A stretch of DNA of 64,000 bases from Hippopus hippopus. Taxonomy: Eukaryota; Mollusca; Bivalvia; Cardiida; Cardiidae. The number at the start of each line of letters is the position of its first letter. The first letter of the stretch is position 1. The position numbers were made by a program, and so were the translations under genes. The notes below the pieces were generated by a model. The model saw nothing but the letters and a program-made list of their open reading frames with translations. It had not been told where the DNA came from and did not search any database. The stretch covers positions 21,810,456 through 21,874,455 of the forward strand of contig OX328110.1 of the NCBI GenBank assembly GCA_946811185.2, in the 5' to 3' direction. This document shows, one piece after another, positions 47,522 through 58,915 of the stretch.

Positions 47522-48117
47522 TTTTTTTTAGCTCACCTGAGCACAACGTGCTCAAGGGGAGCTCTTAGGACCACAATGTGTCCGTCGTGCGTCGTGCGGC
47601 GTCAACAATTCTTTAAACATCTCCTGCTAAACCGCTTGGCCAATTTAGATCAAACTTGGCTGGAATGTTCCTTGGGAGGTCCTCTTTAAAATTGTTCACA
47701 GAATTTGATTCCATCAAAAACTCTGGTTGCCATGGCAACCAAATGGAATTTTCTAAGAAATTCTTTAAAAATCTTCTCCTCTGAAACTGCTGGTCAGATT
47801 TTGAAATAATTTCACAGAAATGTTCCTCAGGTGACCCGTTTCAAAAACTGTTCGCGAAATTTTGATCCGTCAAAAAACATGGCTGTGGTGGTGGGGGGGG
47901 GGGCTCTTTGCGTCCAGGGGTGTCAACAGTTCTTTAAACATTTTCTCCTCCTAAACCGCTGGGCCAATTTGGACCAAACTTGGCTGGAATGTTCCTTGGG
48001 AGGTCCTTTTTCAAATTTGTTCACAGAATTTGATTTTATCAAAAACTCTGGTTGTCTTGGCAACCAAATGGAATTTTCTAAGAAATTCTCTAAAAATCTT
48101 CTCCTCTGAAACTACTA
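47522..48117 (-). mobile_element. pearl-like element, 3' end portion
   Basis: Tail complement TTTTTTTAGCTCACCTGAGC at the left, then CATGGCAACCAAATGG-type core units. It ends without a head at about 48117. Confidence 0.7.
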
Positions 48118-48185
48118 TTTTTTTTCTATTTTACAGGTAAAATAACAAAATCATTCGTCACTGAAATAAACTTTCCTGAGAACTG

Positions 48186-49545
48186 TTTTTAGCTCACCCG
48201 AGCACAACGTGCTCAAGGGGAGCTTTTAGGATCACCCGCAGTCTGTCATCCGTCCTTCGTCTTGTGTCGTTCGTTGTGCGTCATCAACAATTCTTTAAAC
48301 ATCATCTCCTCCTAAACCACTGGGCCAATTTGGACCAAACTGGGCTGGAATGTTCCTTGGTAGGTCCTCTTTCAAATTTGTTCACAGAATTTGATTCCAT
48401 CAAAAACTCTGGTTGCCATGGCAACCAAATGGAATTTTCTAAGAAATTCTTTAAAAATCTTCTCCTCTGAAACTGCTGGTCAGATTTTGAAATAATTTCA
48501 CAGAAATGTCCCTTGGGTGACCCTTTTAAAAAATGTTCGCGAAATTTTGATCCGTCGAAAAACATGGCCCGGGGGGGGGGGATCTTTGCACACTTGAGGT
48601 GTCAAGAATTCTTTAAAAATCTTCTCCTCTGAAACAGCTTGTCAGATTTTAAAATAATTTCACAAAAATGTTCCTTGGGTAACCCTTTTAAAAATTTGTT
48701 TGCGAAATTTTGATCCGTCGAAAAACATGGCCGTGGTGGGGGGGGGGCTCTTTGCACTCATGCGGTGTCAACAATTCTTTAAACATCTTCTCCTCCTAAA
48801 CCGCTGGGCCAATTTGGACCAAACTTGGCTGGAATCTTTTTTGGGAGGACTTCTTTAAAAACTGTTCACAGAATTTGATTCCATCAAAAACTCAGGTTGC
48901 CATGGTAACCAAATGGAATTTTCTAAGAAATTCTTTAAAAATCTTCTCCTCTGAAACCGCTTGTCAGATTTTGAAATAATTTTACTGAAATGTTCCTTGG
49001 GTGACCCTTTTCAAAACATGTTTGCGAAATTTTGATCCATCCAAAAACATGGCCGTGGCCATGGTGGGGGGTGGGGCTCTTTGCACTGTATGCACTTAAA
49101 AGAAATTCTTTGAAATGCTTTTTCTCTTAAACCACAGGTCAGATTTTGAAATAATTTCACAGAAATGTCCCGTAGTTGTCCCTTTTGAAAAATGATCGCG
49201 AAAGTATGATCCGTCGGGAAACAAGGCTGTGGCGGTGGGGGGCTATTTGCACTATACGGACATGAAGAAATTTTTAAAAGTTCTTTTTCTATGAAACCAC
49301 TTGTCAGATTTTGAAATGATTTCACAGAAATGATCCTTTGGTGCCAAATTATGTCCCTTTTTAGACTTAGAATTTTAATTTACTATCCAGCACCCAACAG
49401 CCAATTGTTGGCACCCACATGCGATGCTCTTGTTCTTTTTATTGAAGTTATTGAAGAAAAAGTTTTGGAATAACAAAAAAAAATTGGCTATGGTCCTCTC
49501 AAATATTCAGGTAAGCGATCCAGGGCCATCTTGGCCCTCTTGTTC
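48186..49545 (-). mobile_element. pearl-like element, complete
   Basis: Tail complement TTTTTAGCTCACCCGAGCAC to head complement GGGCCATCTTGGCCCTCTTG. Core units are homologous to 18091-24704 but in the opposite orientation, with variable G-runs. Confidence 0.8.
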
Positions 49546-50145
49546 ATGTATCTAACTATGTAACGTATAACTATAAATACAATTTAAGATATTATAAAAA
49601 ATAATATTAAGAAATTAGAAATAGACGCAGGCACTTTTTCAGCGCAGGGATCGTACAGGGTGTTTCATATTATCTGTCCTTTTTCTAAGAGTCAATATTC
49701 TCTACTAATTTCAATTTATTGAAAGCTGCCGAATTTTTGTAAACATAATGAAATTTCATTCGATACGTAGTACAAAGACATTACTCTTATAATAGTTAAT
49801 ACACTCTATTTTTTCTGACAAGCCCGTTTTACAACAATGACGTCTACTCTGAGCAATTTTGACGTCGATTTTTTTGTGAGAGTTTTTCATTACATGTCTT
49901 CGACACCCACCACCGCTATTTTCATAAATTTCTTTCTTATTTCAGTTCTGAGTATCTCCTGACATTGGGCTGTGCACCTTTTATGATGCACCTTACAAGA
50001 AAAAGTCTGGAGGGTCGGAGTATGTAACCATTCCTGAAAGAATTTAACTTTTGACTGGATGCTTTTGAAAGTCATTCAAATATGCTGAACCGGTCATATT
50101 TTGTGTGGCTCCTCCTTGCTAAAATCAGATGCGTTGTCTGTGCAG

Positions 50146-50812
50146 CGGTTTCATACCACAGTGTGATTAGGTTTTTTTTTTTTATACCTCCATGAAAACA
50201 AACAAACAAACAAACAAAATCTTCATTCCTTATAATTCAATATCACAGACAACAAATATGCACTTAAATAATTCTAACTGCTCTTTTTTTGTAAATCCAA
50301 CATTGCGTATTTATTTACTGTCCTTTTCATCGATATTTCATAGCGCGGTAAAACTGCTCCTTCATGACGTAAAAATGATGTAATTCATGATGTCATTATA
50401 ATGTTGAGCATTTGCAGATTGAGTGGATTTATTATTAGAAGTTCAATACGCTAGAATTCAGTTCAAAATAATAATGTTTAAACCCAGCACAGTAACAATG
50501 AGTTTTCAGCTCTCTCTTTGAATTTATCGTTGGGTTTTTTTTTTTTTTCAGTATTCAGAAAAAATAAATTCAGCTAGCAATTTGAACTTCGGACTCGATA
50601 TAAAATCAGAACGAAAAAACATGAAATCTCGTATATGTTTGTTTACATTAGTATGACTGCAAAAGTAGTTCCGGTACTGCTGGGGTTTTTTTTTCAAGGA
50701 GCTATGAAAAAAAAAAATTTCAGCCAATCAGAACTCGCCAATGAAAAAAACTAATATTGAATTACACCTCAATGAAAACAAAAAAGAATTCTCTTCATTC
50801 CTTAAATATAGC
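50146..50812 (-). repeat. ~600-bp dispersed element, copy 2
   Basis: Inverted counterpart of 37636-38263. Poly-T/poly-A and ACCTCCATGAAAACA motifs occur at both ends. Confidence 0.8.
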
Positions 50813-50826
50813 ATGGAAGTAAATAT

Positions 50827-51090
50827 GGCCCATGCTCTGTGAAAAGATTTAATGCATCTGCAAAAAGTATCGATCCTGGTCAGCCTGTGCAGTCTGCGCA
50901 GGCTGACCAGGGTCGAAACTTTGTGCTATTGGTCAGTTTTCTGCATGTCAAAGGACCAGTCCACATCACGACTCATTCTGTTGTTAGACAAAATGGATCT
51001 TATTGATTCACAATTGTATGATGATTTGCTTGGTATAATGCTTCATAGAGATGAAGTAACTCCCCGTTTGCTGTTTAGAGCGCCGCTCAT
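50827..51090. mobile_element. CATGCTCTG-family MITE
   Basis: CCCATGCTCTGTGAAAAGAT at the left and the internal palindrome CAGCCTGTGCAGTCTGCGCA GGCTG. Its right terminus is degraded. Confidence 0.7.
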
Positions 51091-51202
51091 ATGTTTTGAT
51101 AATGAAAAGCATCATAGTAAGTAGGTCCAATTTACAATTTTTCGATAAATCAAATTCATGGAAAGTCTGAAAAAAGTTAAACTAGCATGAGATCATCGCC
51201 AA

Positions 51203-51703
51203 ACCCAGCCCTAGCTCAGTTGGTAACATGCAGGGTCCGTATTAACCAACCATTCTTGAAAACATTCTTAGTCTAATTATGGATTTAGAAAGTAACGCAA
51301 TTTCTGATTGGCTAAACCGTTTGGTTTAGCCAATCAGAAAGTGTGTGACTTTCAAATGTAGGAAACTCATGAACACAAGACTAGAATGTTCTTAAGAATG
51401 GTCGGTGTGTAGATCTGCTGACCGAGAAGTTGAAACTATGGGTTTTGCTGGTTTGAATGCTCATGTCAGCCAATCTTTTTTCGATGTTTGATGATAATCA
51501 CCGCTACAGGATTATTCTTCTCTTACCACTGATCATTGTTTCGACGATGCGGTTTTGTGGGTAAGTGGCTTGAAAAGTACAACGTGCAAGGTATTGTTGA
51601 AAAGAAACTGAAGTAAAGGATGGGTAGGTGTCCTGGTCAGTGGTCACAAAATATCACTTATATAATTTTGAAAACGACGTAAAACACCACACAATCAATC
51701 GAA
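51203..51703 (+). repeat. tRNA-derived SINE split by a foldback MITE
   Basis: The tRNA head (CTAGCTCAGTTGGTAACATG) is at 51203-51232 and the SINE body and tail run 51413-51703. The intervening 51233-51412 is a foldback MITE. Confidence 0.75.
51233..51412. mobile_element. foldback MITE inside a SINE
   Basis: GGGTCCGTATTAACCAACC to the complementary end near GGTCGGTGTG. Centre CCGTTTGGTTTAGCCAATC. Confidence 0.8.
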
Positions 51704-51787
51704 CTAATCATTTTTCCAACTTCCTCAGCCAAAACACCCGATGAGAACTTGGAATAAAGACAGACACACACAGACAAACAGAGAGGC

Positions 51788-51905
51788 CCGGGTTGACTCG
51801 TGACCTAGTGGTTGTGGGCTCGATACCCGGTTAAGGCAAAGCCCCGCTCCGGTGATCTTTTGTCTCTCACATCTGTTGCTTGTGAGAAACATACTTGTAG
51901 TCAGT
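51788..51905 (+). repeat. possible tRNA-related SINE head of another type
   Basis: CCTAGTGGTTGTGGGCTCGATACCC has the spacing of a tRNA variable loop and T-arm. The following ~80 bp is unlike the other SINEs. Weak. Confidence 0.3.
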
Positions 51906-52077
51906 GACTTGGAAATAAGATTGTCTAATGACATAAGCTCAATTCCGGACCATTTCCTCCTTTCTAATGTATGTTTTTTTTTTGGTTGTTGTTGCTGCTG
52001 CTTTTTTCTTCTCTTTTGGTATTCATGATAGATAAATAAGAAAACTACAGTTCCTAAAATTTTATTGAAAACTTTAA

Positions 52078-52279
52078 TTGAACCCTTTAACAAGCGATAA
52101 AATTTTGTACTTTACCAGACTGAAAAAGACAAATGAAGCTCAAATGATGAGTTCTGTCTCTGATAGGGTTGAAAACATTGTGGGAAATGAAGAAAATGCT
52201 GGTTACCAGCTTTTTCTTTTTTTCCCCCCACGATATTTTCAGGGGCGTTAAAACCCGGGATTGTATGGTAAAGGGTTAA
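52078..52279 (-). mobile_element. TTAA palindrome MITE
   Basis: ACCCTTTAACAAGCGATAAA to GTATGGTAAAGGGTTAA. Confidence 0.75.
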
Positions 52280-52589
52280 ATTCCTTTACCTAATTTTCTC
52301 TAAGGGGTTTGGTTCTACTAAGTCTTTCACTAAAGTTGTAAATGAACTCCTTAATTGTGACAGGAAGGTTGGCTACTTGAGCTTCAGTAGAAGATGATTG
52401 TCTCTTATGATAAGAGCTGATAAAGCATAAGAAACGTTTATGATATGATAAAGAATCATATTTTCTTCATCTTTAATTCTGTTTGGCTTTCTTCATATTG
52501 AAATACTAGTAAAGTGACCATTAACTTCAAGTAGAGCAATTCAGGCCCTTTTTAGAATGACAGAGAAAAAAAAAAAAGATAAGACAGTA

Positions 52590-52770
52590 GGGCCCATTTC
52601 ACCAACCATTCCATATTGCATTCTTAGTCTTATTCTAGATTTAGAACGTAATCCAATTTCCGATAGGCTGAACCATTTAGTTTAGCCAATCAGAAATTGC
52701 TTTACTTTGCAATTTAGAAAACTCTTGAAGGTTAGACCAGAAATGTTATCGAGAATGGTTGGTGAATACC
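52590..52770. mobile_element. foldback MITE (GGGCCCGTATTCACC family)
   Basis: GGGCCCATTTCACCAACCAT to ATGGTTGGTGAATACC. Centre AACCATTTAGTTTAGCC. Confidence 0.75.
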
Positions 52771-52779
52771 GTGAGACCC

Positions 52780-53712
52780 AGGATATTTAGAGAACATTTT
52801 TTTCACGGTAACAGTCACAAATAGTCACATTTTTTTCATCAATTAATTCTTTTCTGAACTCATTTTAGTCCATTTTTTAAAGGGCAAATCCAATAATTTT
52901 TTAACTTGGCTGTTTTTTTCATTCAATCATCTGAAAATGATGTCAATAAAACATATGTACATCATTTTCCACAATTATCGCCCACTAACATGCCATAAAT
53001 CACGGTTGAATTGTCACGATGATTTAGGGCTCTAAAATGGTCCCTGATTTGGTTACCTCCCGTCCCTGTGTGACGTCACTGTCGAGGTTGGCTATTTTCC
53101 GTTCCATAGGGATACTGAAGATCGGACGCAATTATCCAAGTGTCAAATAAAAATTTAGTCAGAAAATGACAATTTGTGCAACCGATGGCCTCAACGTCGA
53201 TTCGTGGAACCATAGAGTCAGTATATATTCGATTGTTCTAGAGATTTAAGAAGGAGAAAACTATATATTTAACGTGTGAAACCGGGATCGGACAGTAACG
53301 ACGGATTTTTTGCCATCGAATCATTCCGAACTGTGTCCTTTGAGGACAGTATGGTTGCAATAGATCTATATTCATAGCTCACAAAGGTAGTTGTTTTAGG
53401 ACTTTTAGGCAGGGATTAAAGTCTGACGCTGTGCCAACACTGTTCGACAGAGAGAGGTAAAATCGAAAGGCTGACACTCCGCGATAGCCGTTGGAAAAGA
53501 AACTTGAGGTATCTTGCGTTCCATAGAGATACTGAAGATCGGACGCAGTTATCCAAGTGTCAAATGAAAATTTACTCGGAAAAATGACAACATTTAACAA
53601 AATTATAGATTCATCAAAATTCATAACATAAATTTTGCAAACAACAAAGTCGGCTATGTTCAAATGGTGTTATCTTTCAATGGATAATAATTCTTCTTTG
53701 AAAAGCAAACAT
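52780..53712. other. unclassified sequence
   Basis: GC-richer patches with TGACGTCAC (53072) and the direct duplication noted separately. TTTAAAGGGCAAATCC near 52878 recurs inverted near 56345, so both blocks may belong to one unclassified element or gene family. Confidence 0.35.
53082..53600. repeat. ~75-bp direct duplication, unique sequence otherwise
   Basis: CGTTCCATAGNGATACTGAA, GATCGGACGCA and TTATCCAAGTGTCAAAT occur at about 53100-53175 and again at 53518-53590, some 420 bp apart. The sequence between is not a recognised repeat or gene. Confidence 0.6.
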
Positions 53713-53797
53713 CATTTTTTTCCTACAATGTTTTTTAAACACTCTTTCTTTCGGTATTGGAAACTAGATCTAGGGTTTGTATGGTAAAGGGTGAAAT
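53713..53797 (-). mobile_element. TTAA palindrome MITE, terminal fragment
   Basis: CCTACAATGTTTTTTAAAC to GTATGGTAAAGGGTGAAA. Confidence 0.55.
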
Positions 53798-54272
53798 CAG
53801 TATCTGGCTACCCCAAGTGACGGTCATAAATGTTAATCCATCACCAACCAGTTAAAACAATACACGAAATGATTACATAACATTTGCATATCTCACCCCT
53901 TTACAACGTTATGTTTGTTTGTGATAGTGGTCGGTGACAGTAGCTGTTGTAGCTTTTTATCCCCTACAATACTTCTCTGACATTTCACTCTTAAAGATGA
54001 TTTGTAAACTTACACGCCTTTTGAACAAATTTTGAATTATCTCTATACAAGTTTGACTTGTGCAAATTATTTCCTTGTTCCTATTCATATTATGTCTTCT
54101 AGACAGGCTACTGAGACAAATCTTTTGAACAGTATGAAAATTCTGAAATTTCACATTTGACACAAGTCATTTTTTCTGAAAATCAGAAAAAAATGAGCAC
54201 ATTAAAAATTATATATATTTTTCTGAAATTAAGAAATAGAATGTTTCTGACCAGACTCACACACCAATTCTT

Positions 54273-54504
54273 TTACCTTTTACCTAACAATTCCGACCTT
54301 CAACCACCCTTATGGAGAAGGCTTTTGAGGACATGGTGAAAAAAGGAATAAGTTCTGATAACCAGAATTATCTCCTTTTCCTACAAAATTTTCTACCCTC
54401 TATCAGACAAACCCATTCTCAAGGCTACATTTGATCTGTGGTCTGCAAATACTTTCAGTGTGGAGTGGACAAGTCTAAAGTTTTGCCATCTGTGTAAGGG
54501 TTAA
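54273..54504 (+). mobile_element. TTAA palindrome MITE, diverged
   Basis: TTTACCTAACAATTCCGACC to CATCTGTGTAAGGGTTAA, with the centre TTCTGATAACCAGAATT. Confidence 0.65.
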
Positions 54505-54582
54505 GCCTAACCCTAACCCAAATGATAAAATATTAGAATATTTCAAACCCACAGCATTTGAATATGACCGATAAAATGCGGA

Positions 54583-54680
54583 AAACTCTTTACCAGACAA
54601 AAGTCTAGACTTGTCCGAACTGAAATTAAATATAGCCCAAAATTAATGATGTTGGTCATTGACAGGAGGGAAAACAATGT
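54583..54680 (-). mobile_element. TTAA palindrome MITE, half copy
   Basis: AACTCTTTACCAGACAAAAG to GACAGGAGGGAAAACAATG. Confidence 0.5.
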
Positions 54681-55920
54681 TTGACGGAACAGTTTGATGG
54701 CCTTTCATTGCAAAACACCAAACGATATCGAAATACACTACATTTTCCCAAATGGTACATACAATATATATGTATGATAAATATTTGGATTAAATGGATC
54801 GAGTGTACAAGGTAAACAGCAAAAAGTGTTTAACTCAGGTTAATCCCCTCTCCCTCTCTCTTATGTACATGTATTTTTATTTATCATAAAGGAATACACA
54901 CAACAATAATAAAACATTTCAAAATAATTTAAAGAATTAACTCTAAATAATCTCGAAACATATTCTTTTATCAAATTTCTTGCTGGTTTACCAGTATTTT
55001 TAAAATTCTCTTCTTTTTATGAAAATCGTGATTCATTGTGTATTCACCCATGAGAGAATAAACTTGTACCCGTCAATTAATACAGAATTCTTCTTTACAA
55101 GGTACAAATATCAACAAATAGTAAGAACTAATATCTCATGATTATCAATCATTAAAGGTGGCCCTTCAGATTTTGGGACAAAAATTTTGCAAAAATACAA
55201 AAAAATCATCCTTATACTCCCAAAGCCTTTTAATTTTCATTCATAAAACCCCAGTAGCCGAAAACCATCCGACAACAAGAGAAATTAGCGATTTACTACG
55301 GCCCAGGTCGACACCGACGGGAAACACGGTCTATTTTTACATGAGCAACTCTCTCATTTACATACCGGAAATACACAGACGAAGCTTCAAACATGGCGTT
55401 CGAAGAAGACATTATGGAAAATAATAACATGTTTGTTATGTTATGGAATTTAAGCGTCATTATTCACTTGACATTCCCACAATGCTTTTTTGATTTCTGG
55501 CGCGAAATCTAAAAATACCTTAAGAGGCTATGTAGCCTTTTAAGGGAACACCATCAAAAAAAAAAATTGTAATCTTATGATTCTTAATTATTGATGATTT
55601 GTATTGTTTTTTCATATAAATTTCAGTGATATATATATTTTTTTAATTTGGTGAGATGTGAAAAATCTAAATACCCTCCTTTAAAGTCAATAAAAAGGTT
55701 ATTTGACATGAAACTAAAGTGTCAGAGAACTGTCTTTAAAAGTGTTGATGAACTGTCTCGAAAACCTGTGTAGGGAAACTGTCTTATCGGGGAACTGTCA
55801 GATTAAAAACCCTAGTTTTCGTTATTTTTGTTTAATTCCGCCCGTTAATCGACTGAAAATGCTTCACATGAAACAAAGTTTACACCATATACTTAATTTT
55901 ATCATGTATAGATCAATATT
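54681..55920. other. unclassified sequence
   Basis: A possible first-exon-like segment at 55260-55430 on the plus strand ends ATGGCGTTCGAAGAAGACAT. No domain is recognisable, and the rest is AT-rich with no gene seen. Confidence 0.3.
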
Positions 55921-56140
55921 TCTGTAAGTGATGTTCGCCCCGTAATGGGCGTATTTCAAAAGCGCCCGATACCATGTTGAAACGTCCGGCACAACATCGT
56001 CATCAGTGGACGAAAAGTTACTTTCATCCTCATCTTCAGAAACTTGATTACTTTCTTTAAAAAATGGCTCGTACATGTACGGCCTTACCGGACCGGAATC
56101 GTCTATTTCTTCGTCTTCAATATCGCCAAATTTACTATCG
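55921..56140 (-). other. possible acidic exon fragment (RPYMYEP motif)
   Basis: The minus-strand frame reads FGDIEDEEIDDSGPVRPYMY then EPFFKESNQVSEDEDESNF. An R-P-Y-x-(F/Y)-E-P motif followed by an acidic stretch resembles the N-terminus of P2X7-like zinc-finger proteins that are multi-copy in molluscs and cnidarians. The downstream zinc residues are absent and no Met opens the frame cleanly. Treated as an unresolved fragment. Confidence 0.3.
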
Positions 56141-56445
56141 TAAGTTTACAACGTCCATATTCAAACATCCTCTCCTATGACGTCACAAATCAAGGGACGC
56201 AACCAAAAAGTAAGGGAAATAAGCGATGCCGTAAAAATTAATAAGCAGAAATAAAAATTGAAAAAAAAGTCCTTTTACTGATTTTTTTTTTTTCTAATTA
56301 CAACATCAACAGGTTACCAAAATTGACCATATCTGAAACTTGTTGATTTGCCCTTTAAAGACGATGTAATAACGTAAATGTATCTCTTTTCGTTAATCAA
56401 GTACATCTGACACGAAACAATAATGTTCTTTAATTTTTAAGTATA

Positions 56446-56712
56446 TATATGGCCTGCAAACGCGAAAAAGGGCATTCGGCCATTTGCGTAGTGTCGTCTC
56501 GGATCAGCCTGCGCAGTCCGCGCAGGCTTATCCGAAATGACGTTTTCCGTTTTTATGTAATTTTCTGTTTTGCACAAGTCTACTGTAGCACAAAATCTAA
56601 TGTAGTCGTAAAGTGCCGTCTTGGATTAGCCTGCGCAGACTGCACAGGCTGATCCGAGACGACACTTTACGCAAATGTCCGAATGCCCCTTTTCGCGTGT
56701 TGCAAGCCATAT
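56446..56712. mobile_element. MITE with TATGGCYTGCAA ends
   Basis: Terminal repeats TATGGCCTGCAA... and ...TTGCAAGCCATA. Two internal palindromic pairs (ATCAGCCTGCGCAGTCCGCG CAGGC and TTAGCCTGCGCAGACTGCAC AGGCTGAT), plus GTGTCGTCTCGGATC. Complete, non-coding. Confidence 0.85.
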
Positions 56713-56719
56713 AACATGG

Positions 56720-57790
56720 TGTCTTCTCTTATTGTTCAAGTATATGCACCTATTAATATTCTCCGCTCATTGTTCAAGTACATGAACATTGTATATGCAC
56801 TCATTATTATCCACATTCATTGTCCAAGTACATGTACATGCACTCATTAATATCTACATACATTCATTGCTCAAGTTTATAGACTAATTAATGCCTACAT
56901 TCGTAATTCGAGTACATGTATATGTACTCAAAAATACCTACATACATTCTTCAAGGTTATATACTAATTAATGACTATATTAATCATTCAAGCACATGCA
57001 TATGTACTCCAAAATATCGATATTCATTGTTCAAGTATATAAGCTAATTAATTACTACATTCATTTTTTCTAGTACATGTACGTACTCAAAAATATCTAC
57101 ATTCATTGTTCAAGAACATGTACATGTAATCATTAATATCTACATTCAATGTTCGAGTATATGTATCCTATATGAAGTACCTATAATCATTGTTCAAGAA
57201 GTGTAACATACATGTAGTTTCTCTATTGAGTACATGTTCTAACTCAAAGCTCTAGGTTTTTCATGAGAGTATCCTTTGGCGAGAGACTTCAGAGCACTAG
57301 CCAGAAATTCTAGTGGAACTCAAGAAATGCATGAAAAAGTGAGCTGTCATCATGATTTGACTGAAATAAAGTTGAAATGGCTATAAATAATATTCAGTCA
57401 ATCAATCAAGAACATGTGACCCAATAACTTTATTCATTGTTCAAATGCATGAAAAAAAATCTATTAATTTTTCAACATAAGGTGTAACATCTTCATTCAT
57501 TGCTCAAGTTCGCCGTGATGTAATTAAATAATGTTGAAAGCAGCCTAAAACATCAATCACTCAATCAATCAATCAATAAAGTATAAATAACATACATACA
57601 ATTAAATGTAGCGTAACATCTCCATTCACTGTTCAAGTACATATAACCTACATATAACACCTCCATTCATTTTCAAGCACATGTAACATTTATAACCAGT
57701 TCAGTGTTGAAGTATATAAACATTTAGAATCTCTATTCATTGTTAAAGTATATGTAACCCACATGTACTCCGTCGACTGTTCAAATGCAT
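56720..57790. repeat. degenerate tandem array, ATTCATTGTTCAAGTACATG type
   Basis: Irregular units of roughly 50-60 bp with CATTGTTCAAGTAYATG and ACTMATTAATATCTAC. SINE tails are inserted near 57335 and 57505. It lies 3' of the OLD-like gene. Confidence 0.65.
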
Positions 57791-58249
57791 GTTATCATAA
57801 GAATGCTTTCAATTGGGCTTGGGTCGATAATTTTGTCGTCCGGTAAAGAGTTAACTCCCTTTTTCCACAGCGCCGCTCATTTTTTTTTTTGTTACATACT
57901 GTTCAAACAAGATGTTTTCCCCTCCTTAAAATACTTCGCCTTTGTGTCGATTGAGCTATTTCTAGTATGTCTAAAATGGCATGTACAGTAATAGATTACA
58001 AACAAAGACAAGGACATAGCCAGGGTTTTAGAACCATTAGGTACCCAGAATGAAAACCAATAAAATTAAGAAAAAACTTTTAATTGATTTCCTTAATGGG
58101 CTACGCAACCGCTTTAGATATCTTTAGATTTCTCGCGAGAGATTCGCAACAAAACTTGTGAGAATGTCATATGATCAAAAACGAGGATTAGTATTCAAAT
58201 AAGTATACTTATATGTTGTCATATATATCAAAGATCATAATGCACTTTC

Positions 58250-58410
58250 CATGCAGTCTGATCTTGATGTATACTGTCTGCAAAAGCTCCTTGAGTAGCA
58301 CTTAGCAGGTTAAGGGTCGATAAATGGCGGATGTTTGTAGACAAAAGATCAGACAGCCCATTTTGCAGCCATCTGCAAAAAGCAGTCGTATCTCGATTAA
58401 CACTACTAAA
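58250..58410. repeat. GTCTGATCTTGAT palindromic repeat
   Basis: GCAGTCTGATCTTGATGTAT and AAAAGATCAGACAGCCCATT form inverted motifs. Related short copies are seen near 3505-3545, 17355-17405, 33040-33075 and 63870-63955. Confidence 0.4.
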
Positions 58411-58684
58411 ATAGCTCAGGTCGTGCTTAGCGCTATATGGGTTTATAATGAGGATTGCTAATTAACAAATTATTATTCCATTTATATGAAGAAAACTGTC
58501 CGTCCAATACCCAATGACAGTCTTTGTCAATATGAGCAAACCCTGCCAATCCGAGAAAAATCTCGACCAGTATCAAAGAAAGTGAAGACCAACATGACAC
58601 GATCAATATCAAATCCAAAATGGACGACAAATTCCGGCCGCTGTTCAATAAAATTGTCTTTAATCAAGATATTCTGTATTAGCT

Positions 58685-58738
58685 GAGTTACAGGTCCGAA
58701 GCCCCGGGCTAATACCGCAAATCTCGGACCTGTAACTC
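58685..58738. repeat. perfect 15-bp inverted repeat downstream of the OLD-like gene
   Basis: Arms GAGTTACAGGTCCGA (58685-58699) and its exact complement (58724-58738) around a 24-base loop containing CCCCGGG. It lies about 180 bp past the stop codon. It could be an mRNA 3' hairpin, a MITE end or a protein-binding palindrome. Confidence 0.7.
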
Positions 58739-58915
58739 GGCCAACACGAAATTACTTCAATAATAAACATTATACAGTCAAATATGCTCTATAATGACAA
58801 AAAATATAAAAGTATTTGATCTGATCCTTCTATTTTGGAACGTTATTCACCAGCTATTGTACTGTGTGTAATGGGCGTTATGCACACATTTTATAAAAGC
58901 TCTATTTTAAAATCA

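Noticed and set aside
54506..54520. Telomere-like CCTAACCCTAACCC
   Set aside because: Only about two units, next to a MITE end that itself reads GGGTTAAG. Too short to call interstitial telomere.
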